A DNA stretch of 64,000 bases from Maea johnstoni (taxonomy: Eukaryota; Annelida; Polychaeta; Spionida; Magelonidae), in assembly GCA_963942565.1 (NCBI GenBank), contig OZ012687.1, forward strand, positions 14,176,445 through 14,240,444, given 5' to 3'. How positions within the stretch are numbered: position 1 is the stretch's first letter; every line of letters starts with the position of its first letter. Position numbers and translations under genes: made by a program. Below the pieces are notes generated by a model that made no database searches, was not told the origin of the DNA, and saw nothing but the letters and a program-made list of their open reading frames with translations. Of this stretch, positions 1-12,271 are shown piece after piece.

Positions 1-28
1 ATACTGTGTGAATATTGCGGCAGTTTAA

Positions 29-241
29 TTAACCCTTATGTTGCTGGTGGCTAATTTGGCCAATACAAAATGATGCAAAAAACTTTTATAATGACTGAAA
101 CCATGGCATGAGAGTACTCATCTGAGAGTATTCAGCAAGAGCTATCCAATGAATACCAACATGAAAGGGTTTAGAGGGTTTTCAAAAATCTTTGCGCCCT
201 TGTGCTTTGGACGAAAGTAGCCTTAACATTGAAAGAGTTAA
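29..241 (+). mobile_element. Family A TTAA MITE, copy 1
   Basis: Complete copy. It opens with TTAACCCTTATG and closes with a worn GAAAGAGTTAA. The family is about 210 bp, bounded by TTAA with CCCTT/AAGGG ends, and has no coding capacity. TTAA target sites and CCC-type termini are hallmarks of piggyBac-like elements, so I infer a piggyBac-derived MITE. Orientation is defined here as plus when the GCTGCTGGTGG end is on the left. Confidence 0.85.
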
Positions 242-430
242 TGCACAATTTGCACACCCCTGGAGCCTGCATTTCATTAAATAGCACAATACTTTGGACA
301 TCCAATCCCTATGCTAGTATTGTGCAACATACTGACATGATAGCTTGTCATTCAACACCAGTATGCTAAAATTGAACTGCATATTAATGGTATCTGCCTG
401 CCGAGCACTACTTTATATGCGCAAAATTAA
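242..430. repeat. Interspersed repeat H, copy 1
   Basis: About 190 bp matching 44405-44602 at roughly 75-80% by eye. Shared blocks include CACCCCTGGAG, CATGATAGCTTGTCATTCAA and CTGCCTGCC. No terminal repeats or coding potential were seen. The class is unknown; it may be a worn SINE or a piece of a larger element. Confidence 0.6.
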
Positions 431-1462
431 CAGGGTATATGGCATCTATATACCCCTCTCTTTGTCATGATCTGACTTGGGTGAAATAACATATCATAGT
501 CATCTATGATAAAAACGCAATTTGTATATTCAGGCAACTATGTACATCAACTGCAAACTTTACACCTGTGATTTAAGTACAATGCTAGCCTTTACATACA
601 GCTGCTGTGAATTTAATACCTTTACGGGCACAACAATATCTAAACAATCAAACAAATGAACACCATTGAATGAAATCTACATAAAATGATTGATCATGTG
701 ACAGGCTTTTTCAATCTCCACCGGTTCTTTTAAAATTCTTCATTCTTTTTTAACCCTCTCATTCTCACAGTTGTCTGTGTAGGCTTCCTTCTGATGACTG
801 CTGGATGTCATATATCATTAGGTGATGAGAATGATTTTGAAATATAACTGAAAAAAATTGTTGATTTCACTACAACTACCTTTTCTCCTTCAGGTATTGC
901 CATTGATAGGGGCTGCCTCAATGGAAAAGTAACCTAAGCCAACTTATCTAGCCTTAATATGGCAAAAAAGTGACAATTACTGAAAATTCAAAAATGAGTT
1001 CTATTAAAATACATCCACAAAATAGGAAAGGGGTTCAATGAATAAATGGTTTATTAAATTAAGCCAAGCTCAGAGCTTCCATATGTTCAGGGTCAACTCA
1101 AATATACCTAACAGTTAGGAACAAATATTTCATGAGTGCATTTATCTCAGCATACTTCTATTTGTCATCAGTCATTGCTTGGATATTTTATTGACATTTT
1201 CAGGCCATTCTGGAATACTGTGAGAATGAATGGATTAAAGATTTCAGATTGCTTTCTCCATTTTTTTTTGTAAAAATAATGTGGATGGCATCATTAAATC
1301 TCAACAAAAATACAGCGTTATCAATATCTATATGATACAAGTAATTATCTCAAACTCAAATATTTGCAAATATCAAACTCTAATTCTATTTCACAAGGCT
1401 GATATAGGCTTTCTGAACACACCAACCTCTATATACCAGAGTACCTTCATCTATGCAAAGTT
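431..1462. other. AT-rich sequence downstream of the gene
   Basis: Nothing recognisable: no exon-like frame, no clear repeat boundary. It lies 3' of the minus-strand gene and is probably intergenic or a distal 3' UTR. Confidence 0.4.
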
Positions 1463-1667
1463 TTAACCCTTATCCTGCTGGTGGTGGTCAATACAAAATA
1501 ACGCAAAAACCTGAAAAATGACTGAAAACCTGGCAAATGGGTACTCATATGAGAGTGCTCAGCAAGAGCTTTCCAATGAGTACCACACGACAGGGTTCAG
1601 ATGGTTTTCCGAAATTTTTGCGTTCTTGTGCTTTGCATGAAAGTAGCCTCAGCATTAGAAGGGTTAA
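1463..1667 (+). mobile_element. Family A TTAA MITE, copy 2
   Basis: Full length with intact TTAA at both ends. It lies 3' of the SAM-gene stop codon. Confidence 0.85.
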
Positions 1668-1800
1668 GAGTTGTCATGATTATCACCCCCTATTAACATG
1701 GCATTATCATACCTAACAAATCTTCTAAACCGAGGTCATGAAAAAATCACATTGTCTTCAAGGGGTACATTTTATGGTATGTATTCTAAACATATCCAGA

Positions 1801-1806
1801 TTTATT
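1801..1806 (-). promoter_or_regulatory. Possible polyadenylation signal AATAAA
   Basis: Minus-strand AATAAA about 465 bases downstream of the SAM-gene stop. It is a candidate 3' end for the transcript, but the motif is common in AT-rich DNA, so this is weak. Confidence 0.2.
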
Positions 1807-1959
1807 TACAAATTTTACTAACTTGGGTCTTCAGAATTTTCCTATTTCAAACATTTTGATGACTGTTCCCTTTCTGCTGAGGTGTCAGATTTGGCATGAA
1901 TACACGCTCCAATATGTGTAGAAAGGTAGATAGGTTTCAGCAACTAAACCTGTAAGGCC

Positions 1960-2262
1960 ATTAAGATTTTCCAAATATTGCATTTTCTTCAAACCAAGAG
2001 CATAACTGATATTCCAAACTGAAGAAATCAAACCTTCCTTATTTTCCTTTAAAGTTTTATAGCATGTATCATCTTCAGTTTCTGCTGATTCTAAACTCAT
2101 ATGCCATCAATGCCCACTTTCTTTAGGAAACCTACACTGTCTTACACATATGTTCATGCCCAATGTGTGCCTATGCCAAATTGTCATCAAACCTATTCCC
2201 ATATTCTTTAAAAGTTTAATAGCATGTATTTTCTTCAAGCCATGTTTCTGCCTATTCTTTAT
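1960..2262 (-). pseudogene. Decayed tandem copies of the last SAM helix
   Basis: Reading the minus strand beyond the stop codon, the last 60-70 bases of the SAM exon recur in worn form. The copy at about 2252-2195 still translates as LKKIHAIKLLKNMG, against MKRIHAIKLLKKMGKV in the real exon. Further copies lie near 2165-2095, 2075-2030 and 2010-1960; the last reads LGLKKMQYLENLNGL. Spacing is about 75-90 bases, and one following motif (GCAGAAAC) is also repeated. They carry stops and frame breaks and are probably non-coding. They could also be relics of an alternative terminal exon. Confidence 0.65.
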
Positions 2263-2270
2263 ACACATCA

Positions 2271-2623
2271 TCAAACTTTTCCCATTTTCTTCAAGAGTTT
2301 GATGGCATGAATTCTCTTCATGCCAAGATCGGACATGAGCACATCCTCGTCCAATGAGAGCAGGAGATCTCCGTCCACGTCCTCCTGACGGAACGCCTCC
2401 TCGTAATTCTCCAGTTTGATTTTGTGTAGCAGCGCCACGACGTCATCGACGGTCATCATGCGGACCTTGGTGATGGTGTCGGCGTCGCGGCCGGGGTAGA
2501 GGACCTCGCAGGCCGCATCGTGGAGCAGCTTGCTGTCCAGGGTCGAGCTGTGACTGGGCATGCTCTCGGAGCTGCTTGCCCGCACCGGGCTACTCGTCTG
2601 AGTACTGCTGATCGACATCGCGT
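2271..2623 (-). CDS. Terminal exon: Ser/Thr linker and C-terminal SAM domain
   Basis: Encodes 117 residues to a TGA at 2273-2271. The acceptor reads TTTCTTTCAG before ACGCGATG; its first two bases complete an Asp codon with the G ending the previous exon. Residues 1-34 are Ser/Thr-rich. Residues 56-117 form a SAM domain: TVDDVVALLHKIKLENYEEA is helix 1 and the following turn, EDVDGDLLLSL is the usual I/VDGxxLLxL core, and MKRIHAIKLLKKM is the long last helix. SAM domains make homo- or hetero-oligomers or bind RNA. The protein ends right after the SAM. GC content is clearly above the flanking introns, as for a real exon. The domain call is firm; the gene name is open. Confidence 0.93.
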
Positions 2624-2688
2624 CTGAAAGAAAATAATACGATTTAATGACGATTTGTGGACCCTGTGAATGGGTATGTTCTCTGAGC

Positions 2689-3007
2689 CAGGGTCTTAGC
2701 CAGGATTTAGAAACTGGGTGTCCAAAATTGCCTATTTCAAAATTTTGGGGTGTCATATCTTTAACTACAGGGTCATATCACAATAAACTCAGATTATAAG
2801 CATTAACATGTATTTACATATCGAAATAAGGCATAACATCCTTATTCAGTGTCATAGGAATTATATTGAGGTGACAAACTTCTATAAGATGCTTTGAATA
2901 AATATTTTTAGAAATTTATTACAAAAATATTTGATTGTTCTGAAGGGTCATTTTTGAGGTTTTGGACGTACAAATGATGCCCAGATGCCCTACTGGCTAA
3001 GACTATG
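2689..3007. mobile_element. hAT-type nonautonomous element G, copy 1
   Basis: 319 bp flanked by exact 8-bp duplications CTCTGAGC (2681-2688 and 3008-3015). Ends are CAGGGTCTTAGCCAG and CTGGCTAAGACTATG, inverted. The 8-bp duplication and short CA-starting ends fit hAT. A same-length copy lies at 44669-44987. It inserted into a duplicated piece of the SAM exon. Confidence 0.85.
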
Positions 3008-3064
3008 CTCTGAGCTGTTCGCTCAACCGGCTACTTGTCTGGGTACTGTAGATTGACATAGAAT
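3008..3064 (-). pseudogene. Partial copy of the 5' end of the SAM exon
   Basis: Minus-strand translation SMSIYSTQTSSRLSEQL matches the start of the real exon (AMSISSTQTSSPVR...). The acceptor is kept: GTTTTCAG at 3072-3065. Homology stops after about 57 bases, where the hAT element G begins. Without a donor or a downstream frame it is probably a dead duplicate. Use as an alternative exon start cannot be excluded. Confidence 0.75.
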
Positions 3065-3330
3065 CTGAAAACAAATCATCCAATCTAACTATGCATGATA
3101 AATACTTCTTATGAAAAAACATTATTTGATATAAACCAATAAATGACAGTGGCTGTCTATAGCCTACTTATTTTGGTGAATTAAGGTCTTCTTTGGAGAA
3201 TATTTGGAATAGAAATAAACATCAGAGAACCAAATAACAACTTCTCTTCTACTATAATTACCATTCATATTGATCCTTGAGTTGTTTTTGAAAGTGTAGT
3301 AGAACCCTGGCAAAATATCCAGGGAAACTC

Positions 3331-3543
3331 TTAATCCTTATGCTGCTGGTGGCTAATTTTGCCAATACAAAATGATGCAAAAAAATGGAAAAATGACTGA
3401 AACCCTGGCAAATAGGTACTCATCTGAGAGTACTCAGCAAGAGCTTTCTGAAGAATACCAACATGACAGGGTTTAGATGGTTTTCAAAAATCTTTGCGTT
3501 TTTGTGCTTTGGACAAATGTAGCCTCAGCATTGGAAGGGTTAA
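3331..3543 (+). mobile_element. Family A TTAA MITE, copy 3
   Basis: Full length in the last intron; left end TTAATCCTTATG has one change from the usual CCC. Confidence 0.85.
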
Positions 3544-4239
3544 CATAACTGCATGTAGGTTGTTATCAGGACATAAGGGTGTTCACACTCCAATTCATTC
3601 ATTCAAGGAGTTTTGCTCTAAAGGAAGCATAAGGACTTTTTTTTTATACTTCGTAAAATCATTTTGGTAGCAAAGCATGAATTCACAAAATATTTGAAGA
3701 TGAGTTGTTGGTTGTGATCTGATTGGCAACACTCCCTAATATGCCTCTGCTTAGAAAGACATCAATAAAATATTCATGGGACCTATACAGAATGAATGGG
3801 AAACAAATATTGCAATAAAGATTTATATGGGTACATTATAAGCCTAAAAAGGGCTAAAAATATTAATGCAACGTTTTTGTTTTGTAAAATAAAAGCATCC
3901 TAAAATGGGTGAGATTAAAAGAATAAATCAAATATAGTGATCATCAATATTCTTCTCAATGTTGATACATATGAAATGCACGATGCAAAATCAGAATATA
4001 ACACAAGCTGGGACATATCTCGCACATTACTTTTGAGATATTATCTTTAGATTTTAGGAATTCCAATTTTCCTGACCAACTTCTGATAGCTAATTTTGGG
4101 AAATAGATAAGCAGGATTTTTTTTGCTCAATAACTAGAATATTCAGTAAAAAAAAGCGTTCTAATTTTAGTGCAAGTAATTGATTGATCTACAAAGAGCG
4201 CGATATCTGACAGAAAATTAATTGTCCTTTTTGCTTTCA
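3544..4239. other. Intron sequence, nothing recognised
   Basis: AT-rich, no repeat edges or exon-like frame seen. Confidence 0.4.
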
Positions 4240-4470
4240 TTGTTTTCTAGGCTGCTAGAGTCATGTGGAGCCAGGAAGGTAATTTCTCAGTAAATATGAC
4301 AAGAAAAGCTGGGAGATAATTGGTGCTGTTTCTGGCTAGTTGGGCACGGCCCGGAGAGAGATACGGAGGGTAATTAGTCGAGGCTGCGCAGCGTGCTAGG
4401 GGAACAGACATCTGATTTACAAAAGCTGATTTCCCTGATCCTGACTGGCAGCCGCTGTACTGCCTGACAT
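4240..4470. promoter_or_regulatory. Non-repetitive GC-richer island in last intron
   Basis: About 230 bp distinctly richer in GC than its surroundings, with no copy elsewhere in the window and no spliceable frame. It contains GGTAATTAGTCG (homeodomain-like core TAAT). An intronic cis-regulatory element is possible; composition is the only evidence. Confidence 0.25.
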
Positions 4471-4890
4471 CTCCACCGATAGAGCGTGACTTTGAAAACA
4501 ACGGCAAGGTCAAACACCTCAGATATACAGTCTACAAAACATGACTTGGTGCGCACCAAAATATAAAGTATTACCTTAGAAATGGACAAACATAACTTTT
4601 AACCAAACATTAACTGTAACATACCCCAAAAGCTGCCTGATAACACAATAGAACATGACTTTGACCAAGGTCAAACATAATAAATAAAGCCTCCAAATCA
4701 TTAACTTCAAAAGGAAATACTGCTACAAATAATAATCAATAATCATTCATTATTGAGACATATTTTAACCTTTATATGCCTGTAGCAATCCTAAAACATT
4801 TTGTTGACTTATTGGAGCATGACTTGGATGCAAAGGCAAGGCGCAACACATTAGATACACAGTCCTCAAAACATTAACTGGTACAAAAGG
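4470..4890. repeat. Worn tandem repeat, about 170-bp unit, 3 copies
   Basis: Units near 4470, 4640 and 4805 share GCATGACTT/GCGTGACTT, AAGGTCAAAC or a variant, and a block ending in CAAAACAT or CAAATCATTAACT. Identity is low, so the duplication is old. Confidence 0.5.
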
Positions 4891-5451
4891 GGAAGGGGAA
4901 GGGGGGGGGGGGCAATTGTCTTGCTGTCCATAAGCAAGGCAGTTCACCTCATGTTGCCTCAGTGCACATAAGTGCAATATGGGTACCTGACATCTTTTCA
5001 TGGTTGAATCATGGTGGGAGCAAAGGTTACATATATATTTGAAATAATTTTCACCAAGCATTACTTATTCAATTAACACAAAAAGGTAAAAGACTAACTT
5101 CTATGTGAAAACTAAGGTATTACTCTATGAACTAGGAATTTTCATTACACAAATACACATGCCTATGAATATCATACACATATTATATCATTTTCCTCAA
5201 AAAAGAACATGCAATATCTAATATTCACATTCTGTGAATAGGAATTCCTTTGGATTAAAGGTGATTTTATCATCAAGGCAATTTCAATGATAAAATTAAG
5301 GGATCTCTAGGATTTTAAAGAAACCTTAAGGATAAAATAAAGAGGAACCTTGGAACCCTAACCTTAATATGTTTATGCAACCTGGCCTATAAGGTCAAAC
5401 AACACTAAGAAAAAAGTATATATATATATATATACATATATGTATATATAT

Positions 5452-5809
5452 CAGGGCTCGACGTTAAGGCTAGCCCCGTAGCAGGGGCTAGTTATTGAAT
5501 GTCAGGGCTAGTAAATTCCACCTGTGAGTAGCCCTGAGGGACTAGATAGAATTAGAATATCAGCGCTTAAAAATTATGAAGCCCACCTTTGGCTCTGCAT
5601 ACCTGGATGATAATTTACCTCAATTTACCACAATACACTGTATTCTTTTCATGTTATCAACAGAGGCTATATCATGATATCAACAGAGGTCACTGTTTGA
5701 GAAGAGTTGTCATTAATATCAGGGCTAGCAAAAATATTTCAGGGCTAGTAAAAGTTTCGGTAACTAGCCCTGCTGGGCTTATGAATTTTTTTCTTAATGT
5801 TGAGCCCTG
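5452..5809 (+). mobile_element. CAGGGCTCGAC inverted-repeat element, copy 1
   Basis: 358 bp, ends CAGGGCTCGACGTTAAG and CTTAATGTTGAGCCCTG (inverted). It sits in a TA repeat, so the target duplication cannot be read. The end sequence is typical of hAT-type elements. AGGGCTAG or its complement recurs several times inside each end. No coding capacity. Confidence 0.75.
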
Positions 5810-5875
5810 TATATATATATACATATATTGATATAAGTTGGCATGCTATATGTGAGAGTGTATACTGAAACCTAC

Positions 5876-6044
5876 CTGGGGAGGGGTACTTAGGGGGTGT
5901 TGAAGAATAGCTACCAGTACCTGTTCTCAGGGAGCCGTTGAGGGGGGTAGAGGCGGCGCTTTGGTTGTTGTACAGGAGCTGATCCATGTCGTGCTCCAGA
6001 TCCTTGATCCGCTTCACCTGGTCATCCTTCATCTTCTCCAGGAT
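5876..6044 (-). CDS. Exon: second coiled coil and Ser/Pro linker
   Basis: 169 bases from acceptor TTGTTTTAG to donor CCAG/GTAGGT. Begins in phase 0 with ILEKMKDDQVKRIKDLEHDM, then DQLLYNNQSAASTPLNGSLR and a Ser/Pro-rich tail ending KYPSP plus one base. The first 27 residues keep heptad hydrophobics (I, M, V, I, L, M, L) and continue the helix begun in the 43-base exon, giving one coil of about 40 residues over the junction. The Ser/Thr/Pro tail is a likely disordered, phosphorylatable linker to the SAM exon. Confidence 0.88.
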
Positions 6045-6361
6045 CTAAAACAACACAGGATCAGCATCAGCATCACAGAGAAATATCAATAGGAATTCCT
6101 AAGGCATTTCATACTTAGAAAAAATATTATTTTGAAGAAAAAACCTAACACAAAACAAAATCATCATCAAAGAGAAATATCAACAGGAATTTTCCTGAGA
6201 GGGATTTTGAAAATAACACATTTGAAAGAAAAATCTAAAACAACAAAAAATCATTAAATCATATAGAAATATGAACAGGAATTTTCTTAAGGCATTATAT
6301 ACTTAAACCATATGCTGCTGGTGGCTAATTTGGCCAATACAGAATGTTACAAAAAAACCTA

Positions 6362-7264
<903 letters not shown>

Positions 7265-7380
7265 TAGAAATGACTGAAACCCTGGCATATGGGTTCCCAT
7301 CTCAGGGATTAAGATAATTTTCAAAAATCTTTGCATCATAGTGGTTTGGACAAAAGTTGCCTCAGCATTGGAAGGGTTAA

Positions 7381-8496
7381 ACAACACAAAATCATCATCA
7401 AAGAGAAATATCAACAGGAATGCCTAGGACATTCTATACCCGGAAAAAAATAATACATTTGAAGGAAAATTATTTTGAAAAAAATCATCATCTTAGACAC
7501 ATATAAACTGGAATGACTTAAAGCAATTATACACTTAGAAAAAATAATACATTTCAATGAAAAATCTAAAACAACACAAAATCATAATCATATAGAAATA
7601 TGAACAGGAAAATATTTAAAAAAAATCTTTTAGGGATCAACATGCCATGTTGGGATAGATAAAATCAGTTTTTACTTTCCCAGCAAAAAAGCATACTTTA
7701 CTGCAAAATATTTATGACATTTTTATAGTGCGTCTTTTAAATTGAAAAAATAAATGGAAGATAAAGGCGCGATTCATATTTTCAAATCTTAATTTTGAAA
7801 TCACTGGCTAAATATAAATTGATTTTTTTGCCTGCAATCTATTCATCTGTTCACGTTTTTTTCTAGAAAGGCTCAGACTTTCAATTTTCCATATTGGACA
7901 ACTCAGGATTTATTTCCTATTTTCCTCAAAACCATTTTTTATTTGCCATGGCAAGCCAGCAAGCACTTGTAGGTGGCTGGTCAAATTGATTCTCAGTTTC
8001 TGTTGACAATAAATCTCTCCACTTAGAATGAAGCACTATTTTACACTTGCCATGATTATCTTTAAATGATAAATTGATGCATAGCCCAAACCAGACCTGC
8101 TTATAATGATTTTATAGTCACCAGACTAATCAAATAGCTGCAATCAAATCATCTTTTTTCAACTTGAAAAGAAATTTGTCATCATGAATTGGATGCCAGG
8201 ATTATACTGCATTGTGTTTGGATATAACTGCAGGAAAACACTATCATTTTAAATCAATCAATTACAAACATATCATAATAACATATTCCCCTGTGCTTTG
8301 CCCAAGCCCAAGGTTCTGTCGTCACTGCTGATAAGGGGATGCAAACTAGGACACCTAGGCTTTGATAAATAGAACATGGTCAGAAATGGAGTAAATTACT
8401 AAAAGAATTATAGCCATTCCTATTCAAAGGTGAAATGATATGAAACAGAGCCAAGTCTAGCTTCAGTGGCTAGTCCACCATCTCCAAGTTGACTGT
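7381..8496. other. Intron sequence, nothing recognised
   Basis: AT-rich, with a few short repeats of CAACACAAAATCATCATC-type words up to 7600. No element boundaries found. Confidence 0.4.
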
Positions 8497-8809
8497 AGGG
8501 ATTGGCACCATTAAAATTTTCACGGTTTGATACAATATCGATATTTCCTTAACGATACGATATCTGAACGATATTTTTAACAATACTGCCTGCCTCTCAG
8601 CGACCTAGTTTTGTTAAATTAAGCACCAAATTTGACAATCAATAGCAAAATACCTTTGTGTGGAGAGTTATATATAGCAATTAAGTCAATAATTTTCTAC
8701 ATATTTTAAATGTTAACAATACTGTACCGTACATAAGTTTTTCGATAGAATACGATATATACATTCAATATCAATATTGGTATCGTATCGAGTACCAGTA
8801 TCAATCCCT
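8497..8809. mobile_element. AGGGATTGGCACC inverted-repeat element F, copy 1
   Basis: 313 bp, ends AGGGATTGGCACC and GGTACTCG/AGTATCAATCCCT-type inverted sequence. Dense CGATATCG-like words near both ends extend the inverted repeat. Related copies lie at 15579-15844 and about 40476-40700. No coding sequence; superfamily not settled. Confidence 0.65.
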
Positions 8810-8925
8810 TGTTGAGTGCCAGCTAGAAATAGCCTGAGAGTTTTTAACTAGTTGTTCTGACAGGATATCAATTGACCAAATAAGGCAAGAGATACAGGTA
8901 CCTAATTGTGGTCTCCATGCACATT

Positions 8926-9120
8926 AACCCATTTGCACCTGGAGTGGGAACCTGCTCTGACAACTTTGAATATTACTCATGTTATACATCAAAATTTGAA
9001 AAATATTTGAAGAGGGATTGGTGGATCCTATAGGAATAACAACTTTCAGTCAGATACTTATTTATTAAGATCATTCCTTATGTGTCAGTTCTTATGAATG
9101 ACCACATGAGAATGGGTGAA
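8926..9120. mobile_element. Family B TTAA MITE, worn copy
   Basis: TTAACCCATTTGCAC on the left and AATGGGTGAA on the right, with the family's inner marker AAAATATTTGAAG. Family B is TTAA-bounded, about 190-230 bp, with ends CCCATTCA/TGAATGGG. Confidence 0.6.
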
Positions 9121-9310
9121 CCCCTGTCTGCTCAGAGTCCATCTTGGAAAGTATCACGTTATCAGTGATTTGAAAATGTAACTTGGATGGAAACGAAATA
9201 GAATTTTGCTAAAAGGTATGGCCAGTCAAGTTGGTTGGTTTCTGATATACATTCCTCCTTAAAAGTTATTCCTCAGAAACATATCTCTCAAACAGTCAGG
9301 CCTCTTATGG

Positions 9311-9521
9311 TTAACCCTTACGCTGCTGGTGTCTAATTTGGCCAATGCAAAATGATGCAAAAACCTGAAAAATGACTGAAACCCTGGCAAATGGGTACTC
9401 ATCTGAGAGTACTCGGCAAGAGCTTTCTAATGAATACCACCATGACAGGGTTTGGATGGTTTTAAAAAATCTTTGCATTCTTGTGCATTGAACAAAGTAG
9501 CCTTAGCATTGGAAGGGTTAA
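9311..9521 (+). mobile_element. Family A TTAA MITE, copy 5
   Basis: Full length with clean TTAACCCTTACG and GGAAGGGTTAA ends. Confidence 0.88.
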
Positions 9522-9621
9522 AGGAGGAATAATGGGTTAAATGCAAGAAATGCAAAAGATAATGTCCACATAACTTGTGGGTAATTCTTATCTACAATGT
9601 GCTAGCTGGGCTGGTGATAGT

Positions 9622-9682
<61 letters not shown>
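9622..9682. repeat. (CA)n microsatellite
   Basis: About 30 uninterrupted CA units. Confidence 0.98.
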
Positions 9683-9685
<3 letters not shown>

Positions 9686-9825
9686 TCTGAAAGAATAATG
9701 ACAGAGCATCACTCAATAAAATCAAGTAGTGCTTTCTACCATTTGTAGCAAATTACCATTTGTATATGTCTTTAGAACAATATGTTCAATGTGCAGAGAC
9801 GTGCATGGTACATGACTTCATCAAT

Positions 9826-10000
9826 ATTAATTTCATTATTACTTTACTACTGTTATCATTGCTATTGTTATAATCATTACTATTAGTACTATTAATTTGT
9901 CATTATTATAGTTATCACCATTATTTTCATTAGAAATAAGTATCATCATCATAATCATCATCACCAACAACAACAACATAATCATCATCAACATAACAAG
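9826..10000. repeat. Low-complexity ATT/ATC trinucleotide tract
   Basis: Imperfect ATT, ATC and CAA runs. Confidence 0.8.
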
Positions 10001-10013
10001 AGGACACCTTATC

Positions 10014-10211
10014 ACCTGCTCTGCTGTGATTCTTGATGCTGATTGGTCAATAAGTGTCAGTCATGAAGCCGTTCACACTATGTAGATTTAATACCTAACT
10101 TTTGAATTTGATTATAACCTTAAGTGCACCACCATAATCAAAACCATCTCTTGACCAGCAATGTGAGGTATTAAATTTTTCCTTACCGGCTGGAAGAGCA
10201 GGTGATAAGTT
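10014..10211. mobile_element. Short element with TTATCACCTGCTC ends
   Basis: TTATCACCTGCTC at about 10028 faces its inverse GAGCAGGTGATAA at about 10209. About 200 bp, no coding potential. It abuts the hairpin at 10213, and both may be parts of one larger element. Confidence 0.5.
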
Positions 10212-10212
10212 T

Positions 10213-10340
10213 GTTATACCCTATTAGATAATGTGGTCCTGCCTGATATCCCCCCTCAGCCATCCATATCTGCCTCTCGGGTAGGACGTGCCTTAGGGTG
10301 GATATCAGGCGGGACCACACTTTCGAACAAGGTGTAACTA
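10213..10340. mobile_element. Hairpin MITE
   Basis: Two 37-base arms can pair: GTGGTCCTGCCTGATATC and GATATCAGGCGGGACCAC are the cores, and the outer parts (TTATACCC.../...AAGGTGTAA) extend them. The loop is about 50 bases. A fold-back MITE or the end of a larger element. Confidence 0.6.
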
Positions 10341-10666
10341 ATAATACCATACAATAAACCTTGGCCCATCCATACTCAGTGTTCCTCCTAACAAATACTT
10401 GTCTGGATGTCTTGATTGTTTTTTTTATGAGAATAATTTAGTAATAAAACAGGAATATATGGTTTTCCAAATATTACCGGATTTGGGGGATGAATAGGTA
10501 AAAGGTAAGGCAGAAAATATCAAGCTATGAAGACGTATATTAGTATTTTTGAATTTTTTTTTTCAAATTTCAAAAAATTAGACACCAAAACCGTTTTTTG
10601 CTGCAGCCAAGAAATACACTTCCGCCAGTGCCCAATTGTTCATATCAGTTCCCTGAGATGCACAAT

Positions 10667-10823
10667 TTAACCCATTAGGAAAAAAGCATGACTTTGGAAA
10701 CTATTTGAAAAGGATTTATAGGAAGGACTTTTCCTTCAGACATTTTACAAAAGATGCTCGCTGCCAGAAAATTATCAAAACTGTCATGTCCCTTTTTGGG
10801 CACTCCCACAATAAATGGGTTAA
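10667..10823. mobile_element. Family B TTAA MITE, short copy
   Basis: TTAACCCATTAGG to AATGGGTTAA, 157 bp with internal loss. Confidence 0.65.
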
Positions 10824-12059
10824 ATTGAAGTAATGGACAAGTAAAGACAAGAATAAAGTTAAAGATTATCTGGTCTACACATCTTGATATTTTTCATGCC
10901 TTTTTCTATTCATACTAAGGGTAATACTGTGGCCAGATATTCACATAACCATTACTGAATTCATTGGCAAAAAAGAGCCAATTAATAAGATATCTAAAAG
11001 AAAGTTGTTCCTTGTGTTACAGTTATCATTTCTCTCTAAATATATTCCAGACATTGTTTTTGTTACTGATAGAAGATATTCTGTCTTTGTGGGTGCTCTG
11101 GATAAGAATGGGTCAAGACAACAACATTGAACATACAACCACCTACCCTACAACGATCTCTATATATATTAGCCTGCTGAAGTTCACTTTTAAGTTCTCT
11201 GCATTCCTAAAATGAAATTAGGAAATACTTCAGAGAGGGTCGGTTCATTTAAAGAAATGCAGAAAGATTTAAGATGAAATCTAACAATTAAGAAAAGAAA
11301 TTTATACCAAGACTTAAGCATTGCAAGAGAGGAATATTGAAAAAATTATCTTAATATTGGCTTAGAATAATTTAAAAATTAAGCCATTGCAGGAAAACTA
11401 TAAGCAAAGTAACGTGGGTGTGCGACTGTCCCATTGTCACACCAGCATACAACAGAGGCTTCAACAAGTGTGACAGACCAAATCCACAGCACAGATGACC
11501 AAATTGCATGGATATCACCAAGAAGAATCTATTGGATATTTCTTACCTGTATTGTATTTGGAAAAGATTTTAAAGACGTTGCTCTGTCAATTGTTATTGC
11601 ATAATGATTGATCCATGCCTCTATTATTGATGTGAAGGCTTATATGGTAGTGCCACCAGGTGACAACATTAGAAACAATTGTCACACATCAGCTACCAAA
11701 AATTGCTGTGCTCCAGGACTGATTGTCTGTGATCCCCAAGACATTTATACTTGGACACCCCTGAAGCAATATTTGCAACATACCCCATGGAGAATAATTC
11801 AATGATTACTAATAATTAAAGCACCACTTATATTCTCAGACAATAAGTAGGTATTTATAAACAAGCTAACTTTTCAGAAATAATTTTGTATGTAATTTGA
11901 CCTCATTTTCCCATCAAGCATTGCATTAAGCCGAGTATGCATAGATAACTGCACTACAAATCAAATTTAAAAAAAGGTGATATAGAAAAGAACACGATTC
12001 AACTTTCACAGAATATGCAGAGGTATCTATTATCTACTTGCAAATCTTCAGGCTAGATT
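10824..12059. other. Intron sequence, nothing recognised
   Basis: No element edges or exon-like frame seen. Confidence 0.4.
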
Positions 12060-12271
12060 TTAACCCTTATGCTGCTGGTGGCTAATTTGGCCAGGATAAA
12101 ATGATGCAAAGAAACCTGAAAATGACTGAAAACCTGGCACATGGGTACTCATCTGAGAGTACTCAGTTAGAGCTTTCCAATGAATACCAATATGACAGGG
12201 TTTAGATGATTTTCAAAAATCTTTGCACCCTTGTGATTTGAACAAAGTAACCTGAGCATTGGAAGGGTTAA
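12060..12271 (+). mobile_element. Family A TTAA MITE, copy 6
   Basis: Full length, both TTAA present. Confidence 0.88.
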
